Positions 1 through 9,493 of a stretch of 64,000 bases of DNA are shown here, piece by piece; the stretch's first letter is position 1, and every line of letters begins with the position of its first letter. This DNA comes from Woeseiaceae bacterium (lineage in GTDB: Bacteria; Pseudomonadota; Gammaproteobacteria; Steroidobacterales; Woeseiaceae). A program made the translations under genes and the position numbers. The stretch is from assembly GCA_013043165.1 (NCBI GenBank), contig JABDOQ010000104.1:1-64000 (forward strand). The letters are read 5' to 3'. The notes beneath the pieces are model-generated. The model saw only the letters and a list, made by a program, of their open reading frames with translations, searched no databases and was not told the DNA's origin.

Positions 1-709
1 TGCGTGTTGCCTGCAGCTGTTCTGCGTTCAAGGTGTAGTTTGCATGCGGACCGAAAATCGGCGTGATGCGGGGGTTCTTGCCGAGCCATCGCTCGATGAA
101 ACCCATGCCCTTGCCAATGGAATCACCCGCGTTCTCGGCATCGGGGCTGCGCTGGTCTATGACAGTTGTCGAAATCAATGCGCGCAGACCGCAGCTGGCG
201 ACCACTTCAGCGATTGTGTCAGGGTAGTAGTACATGTCCACGAAGGTCGTGGTACCGCCGCGAATCATCTCCCAACAGGCAAGTTCAGTGCCGATGCGCA
301 CAAACTCCGGGTCAACAAATTCTACTTCGGCGGGAAAAATGTAGTTGTTGAGCCAGTCCATGAGCGCGAGGTCATCGGCGATGCCACGCAGAAGCGTCAT
401 AGCCGCGTGCGTGTGGCCATTGACGAGTCCGGGCATGACAATGCGACGATCGCCGTCGAGCGTCTTTGCCGCGGAGTACTCGGCGAGGATGTCTCCGGCG
501 GGACCGATCGCCAGGATCAGTCCCTCGTCGATGGCGACGGCACCGTTTTCGTAGATAGTACCGTCGTTATCCATGCTGACGACAAAGTCGCCGCGAACGA
601 TGAGATCGATGCCGCGATCGGCGGTTTGCTGGGACAACTGTGTGGTTGAGCATGCACTCAGCGCCAGCACCGTGGCCCAGACGAATATGCGACTAGGTGA
701 CTTTTTCAT
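1..709 (-). CDS. Secreted amidohydrolase, SAH/MTA- or nucleoside-deaminase type (partial, 3' end outside window)
   Basis: The minus frame is open from an ATG at 709 to the window edge, giving the first 236 codons. Residues 1-20 form a lipoprotein signal peptide with lipobox LSAC (Cys20). A composite amidohydrolase domain follows, with the metal motif NGHTHAAMTLLRG (His99, His101) and then a DDLALMDWL stretch. That combination is typical of the methylthioadenosine/S-adenosylhomocysteine deaminase family of metal-dependent hydrolases. The family deaminates adenine nucleosides; here it would act in the periplasm or at the outer membrane, which is unusual because these enzymes are normally cytoplasmic. 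The Shine-Dalgarno is weak. An upstream ATG at 717 stops after three codons, so 709 is the likely start. The exact substrate is inferred, and a guanine- or cytosine-deaminase-like role is possible. The C-terminal metal ligands are not visible. Confidence 0.85.
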   Translation of the reverse strand, partial: MKKSPSRIFVWATVLALSACSTTQLSQQTADRGIDLIVRGDFVVSMDNDGTIYENGAVAIDEGLILAIGPAGDILAEYSAAKTLDGDRRIVMPGLVNGHTHAAMTLLRGIADDLALMDWLNNYIFPAEVEFVDPEFVRIGTELACWEMIRGGTTTFVDMYYYPDTIAEVVASCGLRALISTTVIDQRSPDAENAGDSIGKGMGFIERWLGKNPRITPIFGPHANYTLNAEQLQATR

Positions 710-725
710 TGCGCCATTTTGACAC

Positions 726-752
726 AAAAAAGGGGCAGCGAAGCTGCCCCTT
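726..752 (-). terminator. Rho-independent terminator of the TonB receptor gene
   Basis: An 8-bp GC stem (732-739 with 743-750, loop GAA) is flanked on its left by an A tract at 726-731. Read on the minus strand this is a GGGGCAGC hairpin followed by six T residues. It begins about 26 bases after the receptor stop codon. It also separates that gene from the amidohydrolase downstream on the same strand. Confidence 0.9.
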
Positions 753-777
753 CGAGTTGCCTGATTGGCTTGTTTGC

Positions 778-3700
778 CTAGAAGCGGACGCGAAAGCCGA
801 GCTGAATTCGGTAAACCGAAGGCAGGGCGGCGATCTCGGGAGGTGAAATTATCGACGTTGCTCCAACCGACGCATCGTAGCTGCTGGTGGGGGTCAATAA
901 GTAGGGTCCACCCGCGACAGGTATCGATACATTCGCCGGCGCTACGACGGACGGCGCTGTGTAGCTCTCAACACGGCCCCAGTCGCTATTGAGCAGGTTA
1001 CCCACGTTCTCTATGTCCAGCATGACATCAAAGCCCACGTCCCCGACCTTGATTTCCTGCATAAAGCGCACGCTGAAAATGTTTGTCCAGTCCGTCTCGC
1101 AGTTATTGCGAGTAACAATCGAGCCGCGGCTGCCGCTCAGGCAACCATCAAGCCCGATGTACTCATCGAGATCGGCCAGGAACGCCGGGTCGCCGGAGAT
1201 GAGAGGGTCGCTGGGACCCGTCGGCACGTAGAAGAGCTGCGAACCCGCGATGTCAGTCTCGGCACCGCAGTCGGCGAGCCCGGAGCCTCCAAATGTACAG
1301 ACGCCGTTGCTGCCAAAGACATAGCTGTAGTGTCGGCCGGTTCGGCCGGCGTACACCAGGCCTATACTGGACATATTGTCTCCGAAGAGCTCTTTCTGCC
1401 AGCCCAGCGTCGCGGTTACCCGGTTCTCGGTTTCATAACGGGAAGGCGCCTCAACGGGATTGTTCATGTCCGTGCCCGTATCAAATACATGCGTCTCAAA
1501 TGTAATGAAGCGGTTGTACGATCTTAATTCGTCGATATCCTGGTGCGTGTAGCCGAAAGTCAGGTCGAAAAGACCCGCGTTCGTTTCGAAGGTCTTCGCG
1601 AGGCCCAGAGTAAGTACGGTGCCGCTGCCGATGCCCGAGTTGGTGACAACGAAATCGGACTCGAAGCCAAAGCCAGGCGTGTCATAGATCGGTCGGCCGT
1701 CGGGCGCCGTGTCGATCACCGTGCGCCGCGCCTCGTAAATATCGTAACCGTCTTTCACATCCGAGAACACAATGTCAGCCGACAAGGACCATTCGTCACC
1801 CATGCCGAAGCGCGACAGATCCGCCAGGTAATCTGCCCCCAGACTGTATTTCCATGTACTCAGGATGTCGTAGCCGGGATCGATGACATCGGTCGACGCA
1901 TTCGGGTCCACGCCGAGAAACGGCTGCAGGGCGTCGAACGCCGCGTCCGGACTTGGCAACGCAGCTACCGCTGCATCCAGCGCTGCCTGTGGGAACGTGA
2001 ATCCCGGACGAGCAAAAGTCCTGCTGATGCCGTCACCGGCATAACTATTGGAAAGGATAATCAAGGGTGAACCGCCACCGAACAGACCTGCGCCGCCGCG
2101 AACCGTCAGGCGGTCGCTCGCCGTCCAGTTAAAGCCAAATCGCGGCAGCAACAAATCCTTGCCGTCCAGGTTTTCCCCGTTCGAAAAACCCCGCCGAGCG
2201 AGGAAATTCGGATTATCGGTAATTGGATCGTCGTTAGTGTAGGTGTCGTACCGAATGCCGTAGGTCAATGTGAGATCGTCGGTTGGTGTCCATTCATCCT
2301 GCACATAGAAGCTATCGACGTCGAGTGTGAAATTGGCTTCCGCATCCGTTGCTATGCCCGTGTTCGAGTTGCCGTAAACGACATCAAGTGGAACCCTGTC
2401 CGCCACCGTTGACGGATCGCCGTCGCCGAGGCCGGCAATGTCGAAGACGAACAGGCCCTTGGAGAAGGGCAGAAAGCGGTTACGAACATCCTTCGATTCC
2501 CGCTCCCAACCCGCTGTAATCAAGTGATCGCCAATTGCGTAATCGCCCTTGATACGAAAGACGGTGGAGTCGTTATCCAGCTCATTGGAGTGACGGAAGC
2601 GATCTCCACCAGCCAGAATCGTACCGAACTGGGGCGTCAATATGAGGAACTCATTAGTCGATGAGTCAACGCTTCTGTCGCGTCTTATGACCTCTTTCTT
2701 GCCAATTTTTATTTCCGTCGAAAACTGTTCAGTCCAGTTTGAAAATAGCTGCGCGGAAATTGCAGTCAACTCCTGGTTGATGTTGTAACGGTTCGAGTTA
2801 AGTGCAGCGGCTGTTGGAAAATCGTCGAACAACACATCGGTGTCAGCGGTCTGATAGCTGCCAACAGCGCGATGATCATCGTTGATATACCAATCAACTT
2901 TCAACAGGACTTTTTCATCTTCATCGACATCGGTCGTCGCGAACAACCCGGGGTCGAAGCCGTATTCGGTGTTTAGAATATTGGTCACGTTGTCCACGTC
3001 GGCTTGAGTTACGCCAGGAATAGCGCTGAGAGGCTGCGCATTCGCCGGAACTGTAGTTTCAAACTTCTCGTAATTGACGAAGAAAAAAAGTTGATCCTTG
3101 ATGATCGGGCCGCCCAACGTGAATCCGTAGGTGTCTTCCTCAAAATTTCCTATATCGATATTGACCCCGTCAGACTTATCGCCCGAAAAGCTGTCATCAG
3201 TGCTGTAGTAAAACGCGCTGCCGTGGAACTCATTGGTGCCTGACTTGGTTACGATGTTGATGTTGCCGCCAATGAAGTTTCCATATGAAACGTCATACGG
3301 GGCCATATTGACGTTGATTGCTTCGACTGCGTCAATTGAAATCGGAGTACGTGACGTCGCAGATGCATTCTTGTTCAATCCGAAATTATCGCTCTGCGCA
3401 ATGCCATCGATTGTCACGCTATTAAAACGAAAATTCTGGCCCGCCATTGATATCGCCGGACCTCGTGCGACGCTGTTGTCGACCAGGATCTTGGGGTCTC
3501 TCGCGAGCGTGCTGACAAAATCACGGGAAATTGACGGTGTCGCATCAATAGATGCTCGATCAAAAGCGCGTCCAACTCCGACAACCACTTTCTCTGTCGG
3601 TGCGCTGGCTGTAACGATGACTTCCTCGATTGCGGATCGAACGACCAGCGTGACTACCTCGGTTTTATCGAGTTCGAGATAGATGCCCTGCAAAATATCG

Positions 3701-3984
3701 GCTGCGAATTCACCACCAACGGCGACTTCGTAAGGTCCACCGACCGCGAGACCAGGGGCGATGACGATACCGTCGCTATTGGATGTCATGCTTTGCAGGC
3801 GACCGGTCGGTACATGCCGTATATTTACCGGCACGCCGCCGGCAGCGCCGCCTTCGGTGTCTGTAGTCACAATGCGCATTGATGACGTCGTGTTTTGCGC
3901 AATCGCGGCGCCAGGCAGAAGTATTGCCGTGACAATGAGCGCGAAGACGGACAGGAAAAAACGCGAGAAAGATGACTGTTTCAT
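778..3984 (-). CDS. Oar-like TonB-dependent outer membrane receptor
   Basis: The 1068-aa product has a signal peptide (cleavage near AIA-QN, about residue 29) and an N-terminal carboxypeptidase-regulatory-like beta-sandwich (about 30-120). A TonB-box-like stretch EEVIVTAS is followed by a plug domain (about 140-250, including INIVTKSGTNEFHGS). A long beta-barrel ends in the C-terminal aromatic residues FRVRF needed for outer membrane insertion. This architecture is that of the Oar/TonB receptor family, which imports bulky nutrients using proton-motive force. The substrate cannot be read from sequence. Its divergent position next to a nucleoside catabolic operon suggests oligonucleotides or nucleosides, but Oar-type receptors are also linked to peptides and proteins. 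A paralogue of nearly equal length lies at 27665-30859. Confidence 0.93.
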   Translation of the reverse strand: MKQSSFSRFFLSVFALIVTAILLPGAAIAQNTTSSMRIVTTDTEGGAAGGVPVNIRHVPTGRLQSMTSNSDGIVIAPGLAVGGPYEVAVGGEFAADILQGIYLELDKTEVVTLVVRSAIEEVIVTASAPTEKVVVGVGRAFDRASIDATPSISRDFVSTLARDPKILVDNSVARGPAISMAGQNFRFNSVTIDGIAQSDNFGLNKNASATSRTPISIDAVEAINVNMAPYDVSYGNFIGGNINIVTKSGTNEFHGSAFYYSTDDSFSGDKSDGVNIDIGNFEEDTYGFTLGGPIIKDQLFFFVNYEKFETTVPANAQPLSAIPGVTQADVDNVTNILNTEYGFDPGLFATTDVDEDEKVLLKVDWYINDDHRAVGSYQTADTDVLFDDFPTAAALNSNRYNINQELTAISAQLFSNWTEQFSTEIKIGKKEVIRRDRSVDSSTNEFLILTPQFGTILAGGDRFRHSNELDNDSTVFRIKGDYAIGDHLITAGWERESKDVRNRFLPFSKGLFVFDIAGLGDGDPSTVADRVPLDVVYGNSNTGIATDAEANFTLDVDSFYVQDEWTPTDDLTLTYGIRYDTYTNDDPITDNPNFLARRGFSNGENLDGKDLLLPRFGFNWTASDRLTVRGGAGLFGGGSPLIILSNSYAGDGISRTFARPGFTFPQAALDAAVAALPSPDAAFDALQPFLGVDPNASTDVIDPGYDILSTWKYSLGADYLADLSRFGMGDEWSLSADIVFSDVKDGYDIYEARRTVIDTAPDGRPIYDTPGFGFESDFVVTNSGIGSGTVLTLGLAKTFETNAGLFDLTFGYTHQDIDELRSYNRFITFETHVFDTGTDMNNPVEAPSRYETENRVTATLGWQKELFGDNMSSIGLVYAGRTGRHYSYVFGSNGVCTFGGSGLADCGAETDIAGSQLFYVPTGPSDPLISGDPAFLADLDEYIGLDGCLSGSRGSIVTRNNCETDWTNIFSVRFMQEIKVGDVGFDVMLDIENVGNLLNSDWGRVESYTAPSVVAPANVSIPVAGGPYLLTPTSSYDASVGATSIISPPEIAALPSVYRIQLGFRVRF

Positions 3985-4037
3985 TGGGGCCCCCGACTTA
4001 TATTAGATTGATTCTTAAGGCTGCTTACAAGTGAATC

Positions 4038-5045
4038 TTGTGGTCGAGAATTATAGACGATCCGTTGGTGATCGGCACTCAAAGTGTGGTCTATTTTGGG
4101 GTATTGTTGCGTTTACACGAGATCGGTCACGAGAGTAGTCTGACTTTGCAAGCAAAATCAAAGATCCCGGGTTTAATTCCCGTCAGCCGAGCGGGCGATT
4201 GCGCCGGCCTGTCCGCACAACAGGTGGCCGATTTCGAGGCGGCCGGTGTTATTGTGCTTGAGGACTTCGTGCCCGTCAGCCACTGTCGCCGCCTTCGCGA
4301 ACGAGCGATCAAGCTCGTTGATGAATTTGATCCGAGCTCAGTCCGCAGCGTTTTCTCCGCAATGGAACAAACGCAGCTGGGTGATGCGTACTTCGAAGAG
4401 TCGGGTGACAAGATCCGGTTTTTCTTCGAACAGGATGCATTCGATGACGCCGGCAATCTGCGGCAGTCGAAGGCCGACAGTCTCAACAAGATAGGCCACG
4501 CGATGCACGATCTGGACCCGGTCTTTGATGAATTTTCACGCACACCGCAGCTGGGTGCCGTGGTCGAAAGCCTGGGCTACGAAGATCCGGTGATCCTGCA
4601 GTCCATGTATATCTTCAAGCCGCCACGGATCGGCGGGGAGGTGTATTGCCACCAGGACTCGACATTCCTTTATACCGAGCCGGAATCCTGCACCGGTTTC
4701 TGGTTTGCCCTCGAAGACGCCACGCTCGAGAATGGCTGCATGCAGTTCATTCCAGGGGCGCATAAGGGGCCGCTCAAGGAGCTGCACTACCGCGCCGCAG
4801 ACGGGAATATGACGTTCAAGACGCTCGACGCTACGCCATGGCCTGAGGATGCAACCGTTGCGGTTGAAGCCAGGGCCGGCTCGCTGGTTATTTTTCACGG
4901 CAGGGCGCCGCACCTGAGCGGACCGAATTTGTCGGCGAAGTCCCGGCACGCCTATACACTGCACGTGATCGACCAGACCAGCCACTACCCCCGGGAAAAC
5001 TGGCTGCAGCGCCATGCCGACCTTCCATTGCGCGGATTCGACTAA
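4038..5045 (+). CDS. Phytanoyl-CoA dioxygenase (PhyH) family protein
   Basis: This is a 2-oxoglutarate/Fe(II) oxygenase of the PhyH family. The facial-triad motif HxD appears at His205-Asp207 (CHQDST), and a distal His plus a 2-oxoglutarate-binding Arg fit IFHGRAPHLSGPN and SRHAY near the C-terminus. Family similarity begins only around residue 56 (LSAQQVADF). The first ATG at 4038 therefore gives an N-terminal extension of doubtful reality; an in-frame TTG at 4146 is an alternative start. The stop lies 8 bp before deoA, so it heads the nucleoside operon. The substrate is unknown. An oxygenase acting on a modified or deoxy nucleoside is a context-based guess. Confidence 0.82.
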   Translation: MWSRIIDDPLVIGTQSVVYFGVLLRLHEIGHESSLTLQAKSKIPGLIPVSRAGDCAGLSAQQVADFEAAGVIVLEDFVPVSHCRRLRERAIKLVDEFDPSSVRSVFSAMEQTQLGDAYFEESGDKIRFFFEQDAFDDAGNLRQSKADSLNKIGHAMHDLDPVFDEFSRTPQLGAVVESLGYEDPVILQSMYIFKPPRIGGEVYCHQDSTFLYTEPESCTGFWFALEDATLENGCMQFIPGAHKGPLKELHYRAADGNMTFKTLDATPWPEDATVAVEARAGSLVIFHGRAPHLSGPNLSAKSRHAYTLHVIDQTSHYPRENWLQRHADLPLRGFD

Positions 5046-5053
5046 AGGCGCGC

Positions 5054-6373
5054 ATGTTATTCACGGACGTAATTCGCAAAAAACGCGACGGCGGCGAACT
5101 GTCTGACAACGATATCCAGTTCTTTGTCGACGGGCTTGCCGACAACAGCCTGCCCGCAGAGCAGGTTTCCGCGCTGGCGATGGCCATTGTTCTTAATTCA
5201 ATGACATTCGATGAGACGGCCAGGCTGACTTTGGCGATGGCGGCGTCGGGCACCGTAATCAGGTGGCAGGACCTGAAACTCGATGGGCCGGTTGTGGACA
5301 AGCATTCTACGGGCGGCGTCGGTGACAAGGTGAGCTTTATGCTGGCCCCGATCGCGGCCGCCTGCGGGTGTTTTGTGCCAATGATATCGGGCCGTGGGCT
5401 GGGTCATACCGGTGGCACAACGGATAAAGCTGAGGCGATACCCGGCTACAACACGGCTCCCGACTTCCCGACATTCCGCCGGGTTGTCAGGGACGTTGGT
5501 TGCGCAATCATTGGACAAACCGCGGACCTCGCGCCCGCCGACAGACGTTTGTATGCCATCCGCGACGTTACCGCTACGGTTGAATCGGTACCGTTGATTA
5601 CGGCGTCGATACTGTCAAAGAAAATCGCGGCCGGCCTCGATGCGCTGGTCATGGACGTAAAGGTCGGGACAGGCGCTTTCATGAAAACGCCGGAACGCGC
5701 CCGCAAGCTGGCGCAAAGCATCATCGCAACCGCCGCGATGGCGGACCTGAAGACACACGTCCTGATTACCGACATGAATGAAGTTCTCGGCCGCACGGCC
5801 GGCAACGCTCTGGAGATCGCAGAGGCTGTCCGATACCTGCGCGACGAGGGGCGGGAAGCAAGACTCGATGGGGTCGTGCTCGGCCTGTGCGCTGAGATGC
5901 TCGTGGTAACGGGTATCGAAAACGATCGTGCCGCAGCCGAACGGCGCTGCAATGACGCCGTGACGAGCGGCCGGGCTGCAGACATTTTCGGCAAGATGGT
6001 CGCGGCCCTCGGCGGTCCGTCCGATCTTATCGACAACGGTTCGAAGTACCTGCCGGCAGCGGCGGTTGTGCGGCCCGTCCACGCGGACGGCTATCTGACG
6101 AGGATGGATACGCGCGGTGTCGGCAATGCGATTATCGAACTCGGTGGCGGACGCCACCGGGTTGGCGAAGCCCTTGACCTGTCGGTCGGTTTCAGTGATT
6201 TCGCGTCGATCGGTACCTTGCTCGATGCCCAGACACCGCTGGCCATCGTGCACGCGGCGTCGGAGGACGACGCGGTGCAGGCCGAGAAACTGCTGCTCGA
6301 TGCGTGTGAGCTTGCCGAGGAAGCTCCGACCGTGACGCCGGTCATTGCAGAGATTATCCCGGGCACGGCCTGA
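5054..6373 (+). CDS. deoA: Thymidine / pyrimidine-nucleoside phosphorylase
   Basis: The 439-aa protein has the usual length and motifs of the family. KHSTGGVGDKVS (about residues 82-93) binds phosphate, GRGLGHTGGTTDK lies in the active site, and the C-terminal domain includes GGGRHRVGE. The reaction is phosphorolysis of thymidine, deoxyuridine or uridine to base plus (deoxy)ribose-1-phosphate in the cytoplasm. The start at 5054 is preceded by AAGG. It sits in an operon with a nucleoside transporter, nucleoside hydrolase and ribokinase. The deoxyribose-1-P formed would need a phosphopentomutase (DeoB) to enter the DeoC pathway, and none is present in this window. Confidence 0.95.
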   Translation: MLFTDVIRKKRDGGELSDNDIQFFVDGLADNSLPAEQVSALAMAIVLNSMTFDETARLTLAMAASGTVIRWQDLKLDGPVVDKHSTGGVGDKVSFMLAPIAAACGCFVPMISGRGLGHTGGTTDKAEAIPGYNTAPDFPTFRRVVRDVGCAIIGQTADLAPADRRLYAIRDVTATVESVPLITASILSKKIAAGLDALVMDVKVGTGAFMKTPERARKLAQSIIATAAMADLKTHVLITDMNEVLGRTAGNALEIAEAVRYLRDEGREARLDGVVLGLCAEMLVVTGIENDRAAAERRCNDAVTSGRAADIFGKMVAALGGPSDLIDNGSKYLPAAAVVRPVHADGYLTRMDTRGVGNAIIELGGGRHRVGEALDLSVGFSDFASIGTLLDAQTPLAIVHAASEDDAVQAEKLLLDACELAEEAPTVTPVIAEIIPGTA

Positions 6374-6432
6374 ACAATGCGGTATCCTTGGGATCCGCAA
6401 CAATAAATAAAACGGCTTGACGGGGGAATGCC

Positions 6433-7677
6433 ATGCCGGCCAATCTGATCGGGATCTTCGGCATCATCGTGATTCTCGGAATCGCGGTCCTGTTTTCGAG
6501 CAATCGCAAGGCCATTCACCTGCGCGTTGTCGGCGCCGCATTCGCGTTGCAGGCCGTTGTAGCCGCGACCGTCCTGTACTGGTCCGGCGGCCAGAAAGCA
6601 ATCAATACGCTGAGCCAGGGCGTACTAGCCGTCATCGAATTTGCGAACGCGGGCATCAACATGGTGTTCGGGCCTTTGGCTGACAAAGGCGGAATCGGTT
6701 TCAGTTTCGCGTTTAATGTCCTGCCGATCATCATTTTCTTCGCCGCGCTGATGTCGGTCATGTACCACCTGCGAATCATGGAATGGCTGGTACGCGGTGT
6801 GGGTGGCGCACTGCACAAGATCATCGGCACCGGCTCGATCGAATCGATGAATGCAGCGGCAAATATCTTCGTCGGCCAGACCGAAGCGCCGCTCGTCGTG
6901 AAACCGTATCTCAAAGGGCTGACAGAACCGCAATTTTTTGCCGTGATGGTGTCGGGTCTCGCGTCGATCGCGGGTACGGTTCTCGCCGGCTACGCGCTCA
7001 TGGGCGCGGAACTCAAATACCTGCTGGCTGCAGCCTTCATGGCCGCACCGGGTGGCCTGTTGATGGCAAAAATCATCATGCCCGACGACAAGTATGTTCC
7101 GCCCAGCGAGCACGAAAAGCTCCGCATGGAGCCCAGCCAGCACCGTAACGTCATTATGGCCGCGGCTGCAGGCACGTCCGACGGGCTGCGCCTCGCGGTT
7201 AATATTGGCGCGATGCTCGTAGCGTTCGTCGCGCTGATCGCACTGTTCAACGGCCTCGTCGGCGGACTGAGCAGCCTCTTAGGGATAGATAAACTGCTGG
7301 GCGTCGATGAAGTTACGCTGCAGCTTATTCTCGGCAAGATCTTCCAGCCGCTGATGTTCCTGCTGAGCGTTCCCTGGGCCGAGGCCGAGGCGGCCGGTGC
7401 ACTCTTCGGGGAGAAGATCATCCTCAACGAATTCGTCGCGTTCTCGCACCTGAACGATTACCTTGCCGGCATGAGCCCGAGAACGATTGCCGTCACGACA
7501 TTTTCGTTGTGCGGCTTCGCAAACCTCTCGTCGATCGCGATTCTGCTCGGCGGCCTCGGAGTGCTCGTACCCGAAAAACGCGAGTTGATTGGACAGTTTG
7601 GCATCAAGGCCGTGCTTGCCGCTTCGCTGTCGAACCTCATGAGCGCCGCACTGGCCGGAATCATGCTGACGTTTTAA
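6433..7677 (+). CDS. nupC: Concentrative nucleoside transporter (CNT/NupC family)
   Basis: The 414-aa polytopic membrane protein has Nucleos_tra2 features. An N-terminal three-helix region is followed by the gate/core domain with GQTEAPLVVKPYL (about residues 155-167) and a second conserved stretch, SLCGFANLSSIAI, near the C-terminus. CNT proteins import nucleosides with Na+ or H+; the coupling ion cannot be decided here. A strong Shine-Dalgarno GGGGGA lies at 6422-6427. It lies 59 bp after deoA and 4 bp before the nucleoside hydrolase, consistent with one transcript. It would feed DeoA, DeoD, Cdd and the hydrolase encoded nearby. Confidence 0.95.
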   Translation: MPANLIGIFGIIVILGIAVLFSSNRKAIHLRVVGAAFALQAVVAATVLYWSGGQKAINTLSQGVLAVIEFANAGINMVFGPLADKGGIGFSFAFNVLPIIIFFAALMSVMYHLRIMEWLVRGVGGALHKIIGTGSIESMNAAANIFVGQTEAPLVVKPYLKGLTEPQFFAVMVSGLASIAGTVLAGYALMGAELKYLLAAAFMAAPGGLLMAKIIMPDDKYVPPSEHEKLRMEPSQHRNVIMAAAAGTSDGLRLAVNIGAMLVAFVALIALFNGLVGGLSSLLGIDKLLGVDEVTLQLILGKIFQPLMFLLSVPWAEAEAAGALFGEKIILNEFVAFSHLNDYLAGMSPRTIAVTTFSLCGFANLSSIAILLGGLGVLVPEKRELIGQFGIKAVLAASLSNLMSAALAGIMLTF

Positions 7678-7681
7678 TTCC

Positions 7682-8632
7682 GTGACGCGCAAGATCATCA
7701 TCGACTGTGATCCGGGACAGGATGACGCCGTTGCACTGTTCCTCGCTTTTGCATCCGACGGCGAGCTCGACCTGCTCGGCATTACCGCGGTCGGCGGCAA
7801 TGTGCCGCTGGAACTGACGCAGCGCAATGCACGCATGATGTGCGACATCGCGAACCGCAAGGAGACGCCGGTCCATGCGGGTTGTGCCACGCCGACGGTC
7901 CGCCCGCTGCGAACAGCGGAAATGATCCACGGCAGGACCGGCATCAACGGTATCGACGTGTTCGAACCCGAAACGCCGCTCCAGGAACAACACGCCGTCG
8001 ATTTCATCATCCGGACTTTGCTCGATGCCGACGACGCATCGATCACGCTCGTGCCGACGGGTCCTTTGACAAACATAGGTACTGCGATCGACAGGGAGCC
8101 CGCGATCCTCGGGAAAGTCGAGCAGATTGTTCTGATGGGCGGGGCGATGCGCGAAGGCGGCAATCGCACGCCATCCGCCGAGTTCAATATCCTTGTCGAC
8201 CCGGACGCTGCCGACATCGTGTTTCGCTGCGGTCGGCCGATCGTGCAAATGGGCCTGGACGTCACGCACCAGGTTCTGTCGACACGGGAGCGCATCGAGC
8301 GTATCAAGGCGCTGGACAATCCGGTTGCCGACGCGACGGCCGGCATGCTGAGTTTCTTCGCTCGTTACGACACCGAAAAGTACACATCCAAAGGTGCGCC
8401 GCTGCACGATCCTTGTACGCTGGCCTGGCTGATCGAGCCCGGGTTGTTTGCGGGCAAAGACTGCAACGTGGCGATCGAAACGCAATCGGATCTCACGCTG
8501 GGCCACACGGCGGTCGATTTCTGGCACGTCACCGACCGCCCGATCAACGTTCACTGGATCCATTCGGTGGACGCTGACGGTTTCTACGAATTGCTGACCG
8601 CAAGGCTTGCCCGTTTCGGAGGAAGCGATTAG
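7682..8632 (+). CDS. Inosine/uridine-preferring nucleoside hydrolase
   Basis: The 316-aa product starts at GTG 7682. The N-terminal Ca2+-binding motif IIDCDPGQDDAVAL (residues 5-18) is diagnostic of the IU-nucleoside hydrolase family. PTGPLTNIG and LMGGA are core motifs, and the C-terminal region LHDPCTLAWL carries a conserved metal-binding Asp. The enzyme hydrolyses ribonucleosides to free base and ribose. Its stop codon overlaps the ribokinase GTG start by one base, which gives a clear route from ribose to ribose-5-phosphate. Base preference (Rih subclass) cannot be assigned from the motifs alone. Confidence 0.94.
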   Translation: MTRKIIIDCDPGQDDAVALFLAFASDGELDLLGITAVGGNVPLELTQRNARMMCDIANRKETPVHAGCATPTVRPLRTAEMIHGRTGINGIDVFEPETPLQEQHAVDFIIRTLLDADDASITLVPTGPLTNIGTAIDREPAILGKVEQIVLMGGAMREGGNRTPSAEFNILVDPDAADIVFRCGRPIVQMGLDVTHQVLSTRERIERIKALDNPVADATAGMLSFFARYDTEKYTSKGAPLHDPCTLAWLIEPGLFAGKDCNVAIETQSDLTLGHTAVDFWHVTDRPINVHWIHSVDADGFYELLTARLARFGGSD

Positions 8633-9474
8633 TGCCATCGATCGTCGTCATCGGTTCGGTCAACCTGGATATCGTCGCCAGCGTTACGCGACTGCCAGTG
8701 GCCGGTGAAACGGTGACGGGTGCGAAGCTCCGTCGCTATCCGGGCGGCAAGGGCGCGAACCAGGCGCTTGCGGCACGGCGCCTCGGCGCGGACGTTCGCC
8801 TGGTGGCCCGGGTTGGCGATGACGCGGCCGCGGATGAAGCGCTGGCGCTGCTCCGCGAAGGCGGTGTCGATCTCGATGAATGCCGGCGCATCGAAGGCGC
8901 TGAGACGGGCCTGGCTTTTATAGCAGTAGCGCCTTCCGGCGAAAACCAGATAATTGTTGCGCCCGGAGCCAATCGAATGCTCACGCCCGACGATGTGCAG
9001 GCGGTCGCCGCTGACGCGCTGATTTGTCAGCTCGAAGTACCGCTGCCGGTCATCGTCGAAGCGGCTGAGGCGTTCAGCGGTTTCTTTGGCGTCAACCTCG
9101 CGCCCGCTGCGGAAATCGATGTCCGGGTTCTGCAGCGCGCCGACCTCGTGGTTGTCAATGAAACCGAGTCCGATTGGTATGGCGCATCGCTCCGGGCCTG
9201 CGCCGGTCTGGTTGCGACCACGCGCGGCGCAGGTATTGCGACCCTGGAACAGGATGGGCAGGTGATCGCCGAGGCAGAGCCGCCCGGCATACAGGCGGTG
9301 GATACAACGGGTGCGGGCGACACGTTTACGGCGGCGCTCGCGCTTGCGCTGGTGGAGGGGCGGGCGCCTCGAGAGGCACTCCGGTTCGCCTGCGTCGCCG
9401 GATCGCTTGCGGCGATGGCCCGTGGCGCCCAGCCATCGTTACCAAATCGCGCTTCAGTATTGAAACGGATGTAA
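8632..9474 (+). CDS. rbsK: Ribokinase (PfkB family)
   Basis: The 280-aa PfkB-fold kinase has an N-terminal substrate motif GGKGANQALAARRLG, the NETE magnesium motif, and a C-terminal DTTGAGDTFTAAL segment carrying the anion hole and catalytic Asp. It phosphorylates ribose, and in several family members 2-deoxyribose, at O5. The length is slightly below typical ribokinases (about 300 aa). The GTG start overlaps the TAG of the nucleoside hydrolase gene, implying translational coupling. Ribose released by the hydrolase would become ribose-5-P; deoxyribose, if accepted, would give deoxyribose-5-P directly and bypass the missing DeoB. Confidence 0.9.
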   Translation: MPSIVVIGSVNLDIVASVTRLPVAGETVTGAKLRRYPGGKGANQALAARRLGADVRLVARVGDDAAADEALALLREGGVDLDECRRIEGAETGLAFIAVAPSGENQIIVAPGANRMLTPDDVQAVAADALICQLEVPLPVIVEAAEAFSGFFGVNLAPAAEIDVRVLQRADLVVVNETESDWYGASLRACAGLVATTRGAGIATLEQDGQVIAEAEPPGIQAVDTTGAGDTFTAALALALVEGRAPREALRFACVAGSLAAMARGAQPSLPNRASVLKRM

Positions 9475-9493
9475 AGGGTTGCGCTGGTCGGGA

